A DNA stretch of 64,000 bases, from assembly GCA_944739405.2 (NCBI GenBank), contig OX123192.2, positions 49,032,486 to 49,096,485 on the forward strand. Direction: 5' to 3'. Below the pieces are notes generated by a model. That model was not told the origin of the DNA and did not search any database. It was given only the letters and a program-made list of their open reading frames with translations. Position 1 is the stretch's first letter, and every line of letters begins with the position of its first letter. The position numbers were made by a program, and so were the translations under genes. The DNA comes from Euclidia mi (Eukaryota; Arthropoda; Insecta; Lepidoptera; Erebidae). Below, in pieces: positions 53,516-64,000 of this stretch.

Positions 53516-54765
53516 AATGTGTCTTGGATAACATGAATACTGTTAAAATGTGATGAGAATTTAGGAGCTGAGTAATACAAAAAAGAACGCAAGAAAAATG
53601 CAATAGCACAGACGACCAGTGCGATACGAGTCTGATTTTAATAATTTATCATATTCTTGTCTTCAAAATCACAAGAACACACACAGATCTTTCATCAACA
53701 TAACACATAATCCATTTAACGTCTCAAATTAACCCACAACATACCTAAAAACATATTACTATCTGCCGATAAATCCCAAAAGCTATCCTTCGAATCTTGA
53801 CGCGTCGCTGGAACTAATATAAATTCCTCACTAGCGCGTCATCTGCGCTGTCTAATTTTTTAACTTTCTTACTCCTACATATCCGAACTTGATCGTGAAA
53901 AATTTTAAAGAAGATGAAGAATCCTTAAATATTTTCAATAAAGTTTTGTTCGATGTGGCGAAATTCTGAAAGTGCTGACGTTGTTATTATAAAGTTTTAA
54001 AATGAGAAGCATAATTATATATTTTATCAATTGCTCGTTAAAAGGTCTTGATAGGAGTACATCAGAAAACTTTGTCACAAGTTGGATGGGTGATCGATTA
54101 TTGAAGTATTAAGATCAGAGAACTACAATATTTTAGAGGACACGTAAAGTGATGGGTCCGATTCTTGTCTTAGAACATGAATTGTAAGGATGCATCAGGA
54201 TACAACATTCATCAGGGTTCAGGAACCCAAAATGGATTTGTTTGTATAATGCTGTTTTAGGTTAAGCCTGTGACTTAAAACTATATAAGATAAATCTATT
54301 CACATCTATAGGTGTCAATTTATTTAACTGATCATTCACACAGCATCATCTTTAAAGCTTATTTTTATCTAGGCTACTATAAAAATGATACCTTTTTGAC
54401 AGAGCTGCGGTGAAATTTCACATTTCACCAAGACGAGCGTCAACAAAAATTAAATATTTAACACTAATCAACGTTGTTGTTTGACACTTCTTAGGCATAA
54501 AACAAATTGCTTCTTGACACCATTATAATGTAAAAAATTTCAACGCTCTCTTTCACTCTGATAAATGAACAAAATATGCAAATGTAGGCTTACAAAGAGT
54601 TGGTAGCGGTTACATAAAGTGTAACAAATTTGTTCAGCCTTTTATGAACCTTGTATTTTTGGTTGGTATTTTTACACGAGTTAAATGATGAATTGGCCGG
54701 ACACCGACATAAGGTTTTTGTGTTTCCGGGCAGTAAGATTTCAATTTTAATAATGGCTAGCGAGT
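53516..54765. other. No gene seen
   Basis: AT-rich DNA directly upstream of the duplicated block. No known repeat. Confidence 0.45.
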
Positions 54766-55469
54766 GAGTGGGAGCTTTATTTTTTGCAATGAACTAATTT
54801 AAAACGGATCTAAAATATAGCTGTCAGCAATGTGGTCAGGGAATGCCTACCATTACCAAATACTAGACTATTACTAGTAATATTTATTATTGATAGTCTA
54901 GCAAGACTTTACATAATTAGTAATATTCATATAGATATCAAAGCTTTTATTCGTCTATTACCTATAATAATAGGTCTAGTGTATGTTAAAGGCTAACATT
55001 GTGTGAACAAAATTGAGTAAGATAATTATTGTATACTCAGATCTAAAATTACATTTTACAGTTTAACTGTAACCCAAAACATGTTAACAAAATTCAAGCA
55101 TCGTCTTTGTATAAACGACGAAATTATCAAAATAATTATACATAAATCAACATAACATCAATCACTTGATCACACAAACATATTCCGTCAAGTATCACTT
55201 TGATATCAAGTTTACTGTTCAAATCACTTTGCGGCAAAATTAATAATTAATCTCACAACTTTGATGGAGATTAATAAATACTTTTGAAACTTTGCTAATA
55301 TCTTCTTACGGAAATCCTTCTAATTACACCAACTGCAAATAGAATATGATCTTCCTTGAAGAATCCTAAATAACCTTGTCAATATTTGTTTGCGCCGAGC
55401 CAATAAATCAAGCCCCTTATTAAAGGGGTTGAAATTTGATCCATTAATCCACCTTACGGCCTGGCCACG

Positions 55470-55725
55470 GACAATTCGCTGCAGCGAAAATTCGCGCGAC
55501 GCGACCGGCGACGCGACTTGCGACTGAATCAAATGTATAGAAATGTTCTGAGCATGCCACGCGCAGCGGCGACCAGCGACGCGACCGGCGAATAGCATCG
55601 AGCGGCACCGCGGCGAGTCGCGCGACACGTCGCGCGACCAAACCAAATGTATGAATTAGTACGGCGCATGCCACGGCGTCAAGCGGTAGTCGCGGCGACT
55701 GCTGCCGGAGCTTATTCAGTATAAA
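55470..55725. repeat. GC-rich block with internal repeats
   Basis: An island of CGCGAC/GCGACG words in AT-rich DNA. Two related halves are about 115 bp apart: CAAATGTATAGAAATG...GCATGCCACG and CAAATGTATGAATTAG...GCATGCCACG, each flanked by GCGACGCGAC-type runs. The Arg-rich frames crossing it are probably not coding. It looks like the end or subterminal repeats of an unidentified DNA transposon. Copied at 61,692-61,947. Confidence 0.6.
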
Positions 55726-56354
55726 AAAATTTAGTTTATTTTTTCGCGAACATGATTCGTAGGAATTTGATAGGCCAGATATTTGGAACGTTAAATACAT
55801 AGGAATCTGGATGTTATCTATATAAAATGTATGTATACAGTATACCTATAAATAAAGTTCAAGTGTCTGTCTGCGATTTCAGAATACCTTAGTAAGTTTT
55901 ATAAAGTGCATATGCCTAGTCAGTTAGATCACGCTAAAGTACCTTCTTAACCTTTACCGAATTTTAACTGTGTATGGTCGGAACGCCCGTTATACCTACA
56001 AGCGTCGGGTTTAGTAAGCATTCAGTACAGAGTGTGTACCGAAGCGCCTTGGGTTTTGGCGCTGTTACGACCCTAGGTCGAATTCCCGAAAGGATTTTCA
56101 TGTACATGTACAAGATGTTCGAATATAAGATTGACAGTATTGTTCTAGACCAGCGTCTGCCTGCGGCTTTTGTCGCATAGTTGTTGTTTAGCGGGACAGA
56201 AGCAAGCCCATACAAAAATTGAGCTATACCTATTCCAACAAACTTTCATCAAAATCCACTCCAAAATTTAAGCGTGAAAGAGAAGCTAATAAACATACAT
56301 CTATATTCACAAACTTCACTTTTATAATGAATAACAGGACACAAATTACAAAAC

Positions 56355-58440
56355 TTTTAATTTTTTTTTATTTTTTTTTTCCACAATACAAAATAACAAT
56401 GTTTTGCTCCATAGCCATTCACTCAAACCTCTCGGGGCTTATGTGTGAAACGGCGAGTCGTTACATACACATTCGTAAGATATTATAACTAAGTAACTAT
56501 ATCTTTATACATTTTGCGCCAAATAAAATTTCTTCAATTTATACTTAAAACTTTTCAAATTTGTTTTATAAATATTTTGTAATTCAGTTGAAATTTTGTT
56601 TAGATGGTATGGAATAATATAATTTTATTTGCAAATCTTGTTCCGTATACATTATTATATTTTGGTAGTGGGTACTTATTTTGATATGATATACATCTTA
56701 AAAAGCTTGACCTTGTGTTTTCTATTACAATATCTGGTTTCCTAGTTTCTACAAGTGTGAAAAATTTAATTTTGTTATAGACGTTCATCACGTTACAATA
56801 TTTGAATAATTCGTCATAATTATCTTTATATTTGTTTTTTATGTGTTTGGGTACAATTATTTTCAGTATTTTTAATTGTAACATGTAAATATCGTAGTTA
56901 ATAATGGAGTCTGCCAGTGCCATATATAACATTCTAAGTACTTTGAAGGGTAACTTGTTTTTCAATACGCTAATTTTTCCAATGAAAGACCTTAATTTGT
57001 TACAAATGTAATCCTTATGTGGGCCCCAGCAGAGTCTGCTATCAATTATTAACCCTAGGTATATATAATTGTCGACCACCTCTAGTATACTGGACATTGG
57101 CAACTAATAAATGAGCTATTATGTAGACAAGAATGTTCATGAGCTTTGACGGCTGGTACAGTACAGCATTTATTGTGAGATGAACGTATGTGAACTATTT
57201 TTGTTTTAGATGCGTTATTCACCAGCCCATTTACATAGTTGGTTGTATTCTATTTGCAGAGCTTTTTGCGCCTCACAAACGTTTTTGTTAGCTACAAGAA
57301 TACACGTGTTATCAGCAAATTGATATACTGATCCAGTGATTATGATATTACTCATATCATTAACGTACAGAAGATACTCAGTCGGCCCGATTATTGAACC
57401 TTGTGCTGTTCCTTGAGTTGTAATATTTTTGTCACTATACTCGTTGCTAATTTTTACAGTAGTCTGCCGGTTACTACGATAGGTTTTTAGCAGTTCTAGA
57501 AGTGGTCCCTGTAGGCCATTTCTTGCTAACTTGTCATAAAGCACATCATAACGTAGCATATCAAACGCCTTGCTAAAATCAATAAATAAAGCCAAAACAT
57601 GCATCTTATCATTCAGATATCCATTCACCTCATCCGTAAACTCACTCAATAATTGTGTTGTACCCTTGTGTTTCTGGAATCCATATTGTTTTGTATTAAT
57701 TATTTGATTTCTTTTGTAGAAAGTTGTTTATCTCAATGCCTATGTAACGTTCTATTATTTTATCTATGCATGACAATATGGTAATGGGGCGGTAATTATT
57801 AATGTCATCACGTTTACCCTTCTTGTGTACTGGACGTATAATTCCTATTTTCATCAAGTCGGGATATATACTAGTTTGCAAACAACAATTAATTAAGTGC
57901 GTAATGACTGGGACTAATTTATCTGAAAAACATTTTATGTCCCTGGCTCGGATTTCATCGTGGCCCGGACTTTTTTTGTCATCCATTTGTTTGATTATTT
58001 GTGATATAGTCTTTTCCTGTGCCTTATTGATTCTCATCGTCCTATCAGGAATAATCTCGTACGATACTTTATCTAGAAGAGGTACATCACAAGAGTTGCG
58101 TGTGTTTATAATGTTTTTATTGAATTCTGACATAAATTTATTCGCCAATGACAGTGGATTTATTCGAAAAGTTGTAAACAAAATTTGCTCATTACATTGC
58201 ATTATTTTGCCAGTTAAACTGTTCACAATATTCCAGATTTTGCTACTGTTACTGAAATTTTGAGAAACTTGTGACATTACATATTTATTTTTCAACTATT
58301 GTGTGTATTTATTTATTTTATTTCTATACTTATTATATAACAACCTTTTATTTGAGTTATATTTATCTTTCAACCAAATATTGAAGAGTTCATCGCGTTT
58401 TTTACACATTTTTTAAGTCTTTCATTTGCCCACACGCATG
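56355..58440 (-). mobile_element. Jockey-group LINE, inactivated (copy 1)
   Basis: On the minus strand: the end of the endonuclease-RT linker (SNSSKIWNIVNSLTGK), RT fingers (KKSPGHDEIRARDIKCFSDK, IGIIRPVHKKGKRDDINNYR), QYGFQKHKGTTQLL after a shift, motif A (LALFIDFSKAFDMLRYDVLY), motif B (GTAQGSIIGP) and motif C (YQFADNTCIL) in which the second Asp is Asn. The thumb and C-terminal domain run in another frame (56,600-57,103). A T-rich run at 56,360-56,385 probably marks the poly(A) end. Frame breaks at about 57,700, 57,215 and 57,110 and the FADN motif make it inactive. The 5' part is missing beyond about 58,440. Confidence 0.8.
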
Positions 58441-58873
58441 TCACACGTTTACTAGAATTTGTTTTAAATTGAACACTTGAACCAAATAATGAGTAACCGA
58501 TATTTCGGCATGACACACGGCAAGCGCCATGTTCACGGATGTACTGTTAGAAACAAAGGTACGTGCCGTAGGGAAAGATGGGGTAGCTTCATACAGCTTT
58601 TATGTTCAGTGTTATAGAATTCTCTCTGGTATAGATATCTATATCTACTCATCAAAAATCAATAGTCTCACTATCTGACTTTATATTAAAATTATGATTT
58701 TTTTATGAATACACTTGTACGGCTTTTTATAAAATATAAAAATAGAGAAATGTATGAATGTGCCCCACATGCGCGGTACTTTCATACAAGTGAAAAATAC
58801 ACAAGTTGTTCATGAAATATTTATTTATTAACAAAATCAATGTATCTTTCTTCTTACAATGAAAGTGCTGGAG
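58441..58873. other. Spacer with TTCATAC motifs
   Basis: GATGGGGTAGCTTCATACAG (58,579-58,598) and, in reverse sense, GTGCCCCACATGCGCGGTAC followed by TTTCATACAAG (58,760-58,792). These phrases recall the DNA flanking the R1-clade LINE at 49.2 and 51.3 kb. Confidence 0.45.
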
Positions 58874-59168
58874 AATCATCATCGTCAGCCCTGTATATAT
58901 ACTGTCCCACTGCTGGGCACGGGCCTCTTTTCACGATGAGAAGGGTAAAGCCATAGTCCACCACGCTGGCTTAATGTGGTTTGGCAGACTTCACATGTCT
59001 TTCGAGAACATTATGGAGAACTCTCAGACATGCAGGTTTACTCACGATGTTTTCCTTCACCGTTAAGCAGGCGATAAATAAAAATTTAATGCGCACTTAA
59101 CTTCGAAAAGTCATCGGTGCGGATTCGAACCCGAGACTCTCTGCGTAGCAGTCTGTCGGTCTCTCACA
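58874..59168 (-). mobile_element. SINE family A
   Basis: The plus strand shows GAATCATCATCGTCAGCCCT, CACTGCTGGGCACGGGCCTC, GTCTTTCGAGAACATTATGG and ATTCGAACCCGAGACTC, that is, tail to head of the family A SINE. Confidence 0.75.
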
Positions 59169-60663
59169 TTCCTATTATTTGATATAGAGTTGCTTCAGTA
59201 TAAACACTACAATAATTTTTCTCTTTGTTAGTTGTCAGAAACATAGGTAATTATTGTTTTCTATCCTGGCGAAATAAACTTCACGAGGAAATTAAGGCAT
59301 ACTATAATATTTCATTCAAATTCGAAACAAATTTTGAATTCGAAATGTTTATCTCGGCGTGAAATGCCAATTTACTCACCCACATGAGGAAAAGAGAACA
59401 AAAACCTCTCGATAGCGGTCCTCAATCCTTTCTTTTTTTGATTTGTTTATCACTGGCTATTGAAAAAAATAGTTTTGAATTCCAAATTCACTTATATACT
59501 CGCTTTTAAATCACTTATTTGAAAAAATTCAAGCATTGCCACAGCGCGAATGTGCCTTTGGCTATAGAACAGTAAATTTTATATGATTGATGGAACAGCA
59601 AAATACTTGCAAAACTATTTGCATCGAGAAAATTGAGAACTGAACAGGCTGTGACTGACGTGGATATTTATTTTGCCAACCCACAAACTTAACTTTACAA
59701 TCAACCCCAACTTTAGTACCTTGAATTAGAATCTAAAATTACTTGTCTGAAAACTAAGATAAAATTGTAAAATATCGATGCCGGTAAATGGTAAAATATT
59801 ATTTAGATGTCGTCCTATTTCCTACTCTCAAGAATTTGGTCGACTTCAAAAGGACTTTGGGTATCAAATAAATTGACTATTCGACTCTGAAATATACCGC
59901 TGGTTGGGTCATGGCTGTGCCGAACTTAAAATATTCTTGTTTAATACTTTGTTTATGTTTAGTGAAGTTGTTAGATATCCTCAAAGGAGATCTGAAGAGA
60001 TACGTTTTATAACTAAAGACAAATACTTTGCTACTTTACCACTGAATTTATCTTGAACTTCAAAGTTATTATCTTCACAACTTTCCAAGTCTAGTTTAAT
60101 CATTTACTTTTACGTTCTGCAATTATAAAAATCTGACACTAGATACGTTTACATCGACTTTGCCTTTGTATTCTTGTCCTGAACATAGCACCTAGACCAA
60201 CGGCTTTGCTGTGCCCTCCGAAGTACGGTACCTAGTGTTGTGATGAAAAAATGATTGCAACCCATCCGTCATCATTACGAACGGCAAATCAAGTCATGCT
60301 ACCATATAGGTTTTTCAACATATGATTTTACTCTGTGAAAACACAAAATGTTCACCAACATGAAATATTCGAGTAATCATCCCGCTCTGATACAGTTTCA
60401 AAACAGCATCGCACATCGAGATGATCGAGAATTGTTAAAACTTCCGCACAGTCTACATGAAACAATTTAAACCGCAATCGTGTCAGTCGTACTGGGATGC
60501 CTCGCAATCCGTATTCACATCAATGGCATCAAAAAAAAACCATTACACTGATACACAGTGACAAATCCGTATAAGTATATAGGATGAGGAATTTAATACA
60601 GGCCCAACATTTCAACGGGATTATTGGACAAGAAATTTGCAGAAGGTAAGTTTGTATATCCAT
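59169..60663. other. No gene seen
   Basis: AT-rich DNA inside the duplicated unit with no named repeat and no supported reading frame. Confidence 0.45.
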
Positions 60664-60812
60664 GTTGTGATGGATAAAGAATACAAAATGTCACTACCCC
60701 ATTCGGTTCGTACGTGGGTGTCGTAAGAGGCTACTTAGGAAAACATATAAACAAATAGTATCTTTTCCATGAAACCAGAATCTCGACATTAAACCAAACG
60801 TGGTATAGTAAG
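60664..60812 (+). mobile_element. RTE-tailed non-autonomous repeat (family T), truncated at the 3' end
   Basis: TTGTGATGGATAAAGAATAC, AATGTCACTACCCCATTCGG, GGGTGTCGTAAGAGGCTACT and ACGTGGTATAGTA match the first part of 37,550-37,781. The CAGCAGTGGACT tail is missing. Confidence 0.65.
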
Positions 60813-60987
60813 AATTCAATTTATTAAATATCGTCTGTAAGAACCGTTTTTATAGAATTGTATGCTAGCGTTAGAGGAAGTTTGTTAAAATCGGAACCCA
60901 CGAAATAAAATGAGTATGCTGTTCTAAAATTAGCTGGACAATATTATTTGCTCTTATTACATAGTTCTATTTATATGTATTATCTTG

Positions 60988-63900
60988 GAGTGGGAGCTTT
61001 ATTTTTTGCAATGAACTAATTTAAAACGGATCTAAAATATAGCTGTCAGCAATGTGGTCAGAGAATGCCTACCATTACCAAATACTAGACTATTACTAGT
61101 AATATTTATTATTGATAGTCTAGCAAGACTTTACATAATTAGTAATATTCATATAGATATCAAAGCTTTTATTCGTCTATTACCTATAATAATAGGTCTA
61201 GTGTATGTTAAAGGCTAACATTGTGTGAACAAAATTGAGTAAGATAATTATTGTATACTCAGATCTAAAATTACATTTTACAGTTTAACTGTAACCCAAA
61301 ACATGTTAACAAAATTCAAGCATCGTCTTTGTATAAACGACGAAATTATCAAAATAATTATACATAAATCAACATAACATCAATCACTTGATCACACAAA
61401 CATATTCCGTCAAGTATCATTTTGATATCAAGTTTACTGTTCAAATCACTTTGCGGCAAAATTAATAATTAATCTCACAACTTTGATCGAGATTAATAAA
61501 TACTTTTGAAACTTTGCTAATATCTTCTTACGGAAATCCTTCTAATTACACCAACTGCAAATAGAATATGATCTTCCTTGAAGAATCCTAAATAACCTTG
61601 TCAATATTTGTTTGCGCCGAGCCAATAAATCAAGCCCCTTATTAAAGGGGTTGAAATTTGATCCATTAATCCACCTTACGGCCTGGCCACGGACAATTCG
61701 CTGCAGCGAAAATTCGCGCGACGCGACCGGCGACGCGACTTGCGACTGAATCAAATGTATAGAAATGTTCTGAGCATGCCACGCGCAGCGGCGACCAGCG
61801 ACGCGACCGGCGAATAGCATCGAGCGGCACCGCGGCGAGTCGCGCGACACGTCGCGCGACCAAGCCAAATGTATGAATTAGTACGGCGCATGCCACGGCG
61901 TCAAGCGGTAGTCGCGGCGACTGCTGCCGGAGCTTATTCAGTATAAAAAAATTTAGTTTATTTTTTCGCGAACATGATTCGTAGGAATTTGATAGGCCAG
62001 ATATTTGGAACGTTAAATACATAGGAATCTGGATGTTATCTATATAAAATGTATGTATACAGTATACCTATAAATAAAGTTCAAGTGTCTGTCTGCGATT
62101 TCAGAATACCTTAGTAAGTTTTATAAAGTGCATATGCCTAGTCAGTTAGATCACGCTAAAGTACCTTCTTAACCTTTACCGAATTTTAACTGTGTATGGT
62201 CGGAACGCCCGTTATACCTACAAGCGTCGGGTTTAGTAAGCATTCAGTACAGAGTGTGTACCGAAGCGCCTTGGGTTTTGGCGCTGTTACGACCCTAGGT
62301 CGAATTCCCGAAAGGATTTTCATGTACATGTACAAGATGTTCGAATATAAGATTGACAGTATTGTTCTAGACCAGCGTCTGCCTGCGGCTTTTGTCGCAT
62401 AGTTGTTGTTTAGCGGGACAGAAGCAAGCCCATACAAAAATTGAGCTATACCTATTCCAACAAACTTTCATCAAAATCCACTCCAAAATTTAAGCGTGAA
62501 AGAGAAGCTAATAAACATACATCTATATTCACAAACTTCACTTTTATAATGAATAACAGGACACAAATTACAAAACTTTTAATTTTTTTTTATTTTTTTT
62601 TCCACAATACAAAATAACAATGTTTTGCTCCATAGCCATTCACTCAAACCTCTCGGGGCTTATGTGTGAAACGGCGAGTCGTTACATACACATTCGTAAG
62701 ATATTATAACTAAGTAACTATATCTTTATACATTTTGCGCCAAATAAAATTTCTTCAATTTATACTTAAAACTTTTCAAATTTGTTTTATAAATATTTTG
62801 TAATTCAGTTGAAATTTTGTTTAGATGGTATGGAATAATATAATTTTATTTGCAAATCTTGTTCCGTATACATTATTATATTTTGGTAGTGGGTACTTAT
62901 TTTGATATGATATACATCTTAAAAAGCTTGACCTTGTGTTTTCTATTACAATATCTGGTTTCCTAGTTTCTACAAGTGTGAAAAATTTAATTTTGTTATA
63001 GACGTTCATCACGTTACAATATTTGAATAATTCGTCATAATTATCTTTATATTTGTTTTTTATGTGTTTGGGTACAATTATTTTCAGTATTTTTAATTGT
63101 AACATGTAAATATCGTAGTTAATAATGGAGTCTGCCAGTGCCATATATAACATTCTAAGTACTTTGAAGGGTAACTTGTTTTTCAATACGCTAATTTTTC
63201 CAATGAAAGACCTTAATTTGTTACAAATGTAATCCTTATGTGGGCCCCAGCAGAGTCTGCTATCAATTATTAACCCTAGGTATATATAATTGTCGACCAC
63301 CTCTAGTATACTGGACATTGGCAACTAATAAATGAGCTATTATGTAGACAAGAATGTTCATGAGCTTTGACGGCTGGTACAGTACAGCATTTATTGTGAG
63401 ATGAACGTATGTGAACTATTTTTGTTTTAGATGCGTTATTCACCAGCCCATTTACATAGTTGGTTGTATTCTATTTGCAGAGCTTTTTGCGCCTCACAAA
63501 CGTTTTTGTTAGCTACAAGAATACACGTGTTATCAGCAAATTGATATACTGATCCAGTGATTATGATATTACTCATATCATTAACGTACAGAAGATACTC
63601 AGTCGGCCCGATTATTGAACCTTGTGCTGTTCCTTGAGTTGTAATATTTTTGTCACTATACTCGTTGCTAATTTTTACAGTAGTCTGCCGGTTACTACGA
63701 TAGGTTTTTAGCAGTTCTAGAAGTGGTCCCTGTAGGCCATTTCTTGCTAACTTGTCATAAAGCACATCATAACGTAGCATATCAAACGCCTTGCTAAAAT
63801 CAATAAATAAAGCCAAAACATGCATCTTATCATTCAGATATCCATTCACCTCATCCGTAAACTCACTCAATAATTGTGTTGTACCCTTGTGTTTCTGGAA

Positions 63901-64000
63901 TCCATATTGTTTTGTATTAATTATTTGATTTCTTTTGTAGAAAGTTGTTTATCTCAATGCCTATGTAACGTTCTATTATTTTATCTATGCATGACAATAT
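60988..64000 (+). repeat. Direct duplication, second copy, cut by the window end
   Basis: Same order and sequence as 54,766-57,779, including the GC-rich block (61,692-61,947) and the LINE. Joined on the left to DNA without similarity to what precedes the first copy (TATTATCTT against TGGCTAGCGAGT). Confidence 0.9.
62577..64000 (-). mobile_element. Jockey-group LINE, inactivated (copy 2, partial)
   Basis: Carries the same FADN motif and the same frame breaks as 56,355-57,779. The shared defects mean that it arose by copying DNA, not by new retrotransposition. The RT fingers lie outside the window. Confidence 0.85.

Larger units (their letters stand above)
54766..60987 (+). repeat. Direct duplication, first copy (period 6,222 bp)
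   Basis: Identity with the second copy begins at GAGTGGGAGCTTTATTTTTT (54,766 and 60,988) and holds to the end of the window (57,779 / 64,000). I noticed about four substitutions and one lost T in a homopolymer over about 3 kb. If the unit is tandem and complete it runs to 60,987, right before the second copy. The unit holds a GC-rich repeat, a dead LINE, a family A SINE and a family T fragment. Confidence 0.8.

Noticed and set aside
55320..55800. Two overlapping Arg-rich minus-strand frames
   Set aside because: They cross a CG-rich repeat with internal duplications and show no protein motif; repeat composition explains the open frames.
54766..64000. Second LINE copy as a new retrotransposition
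   Set aside because: The identical region extends about 1.6 kb past the LINE's poly(A) end and shares its inactivating mutations, so it is a DNA duplication.

Overview
The window is insect nuclear DNA, almost certainly from a moth or butterfly. It is AT-rich and intron-bearing, and most of it is transposable-element debris typical of Lepidoptera: RTE-clade LINEs with a CAGCAGTGGACT tail, tRNA-derived SINEs ending in (TGA)n/(ATG)n, Helitron-like elements ending in CTAG, a Jockey/CR1-like LINE group, an R1-clade LINE, one Ty3/gypsy element and one Ty1/copia element. There are no bacterial-style operons. I cannot tell which chromosome it is from; the repeat load and the palindrome would suit a sex chromosome or pericentromeric DNA, but that is a guess.

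Layout. 1-3030: LINE relics. 3031-6467: little that can be named. 6468-18078: an 11.6-kb inverted repeat with arms of about 5.7 kb each, highly similar, meeting at about 12,150 with almost no spacer. Both arms carry the same buried SINEs, RTE tail and Helitron, and differ by a few clean indels, one of which is a 207-bp Helitron-like element with its empty site preserved in the other arm. A third copy of the palindrome centre sits just outside the right arm. 18.9-28.5 kb: SINEs, an internally deleted RTE element, a near-complete but broken CR1/Jockey LINE, and further RT fragments. 28.8-30.85 kb: a deleted gypsy element with two identical 246-bp LTRs, a polypurine tract and a small predicted membrane protein, lying between two pieces of an RTE element.

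Two host-like genes stand out, both on the minus strand. One is a gustatory-receptor-like gene with exons at about 42.7-42.2, 41.88-41.81, 32.38-32.21 and 31.48-31.30 kb. Its introns are filled with a copia element (37.9-40.6 kb), LINE pieces, SINEs and a 4 x 76-bp tandem repeat. The last two exons join in frame with good splice sites. The other is a compact two-exon gene (44,812-44,090) for a 114-residue protein that is mostly one THAP zinc-finger domain.

46-53 kb: further RTE fragments, SINEs, and a 5'-truncated R1-clade LINE (49,258-51,266) flanked by a perfect 17-bp target-site duplication. 54,766 to the end: a direct duplication with a 6,222-bp period. The second copy is cut by the window end, and the copies are nearly identical, including an already dead LINE. 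Short near-perfect hairpins with tiny loops recur across the window.
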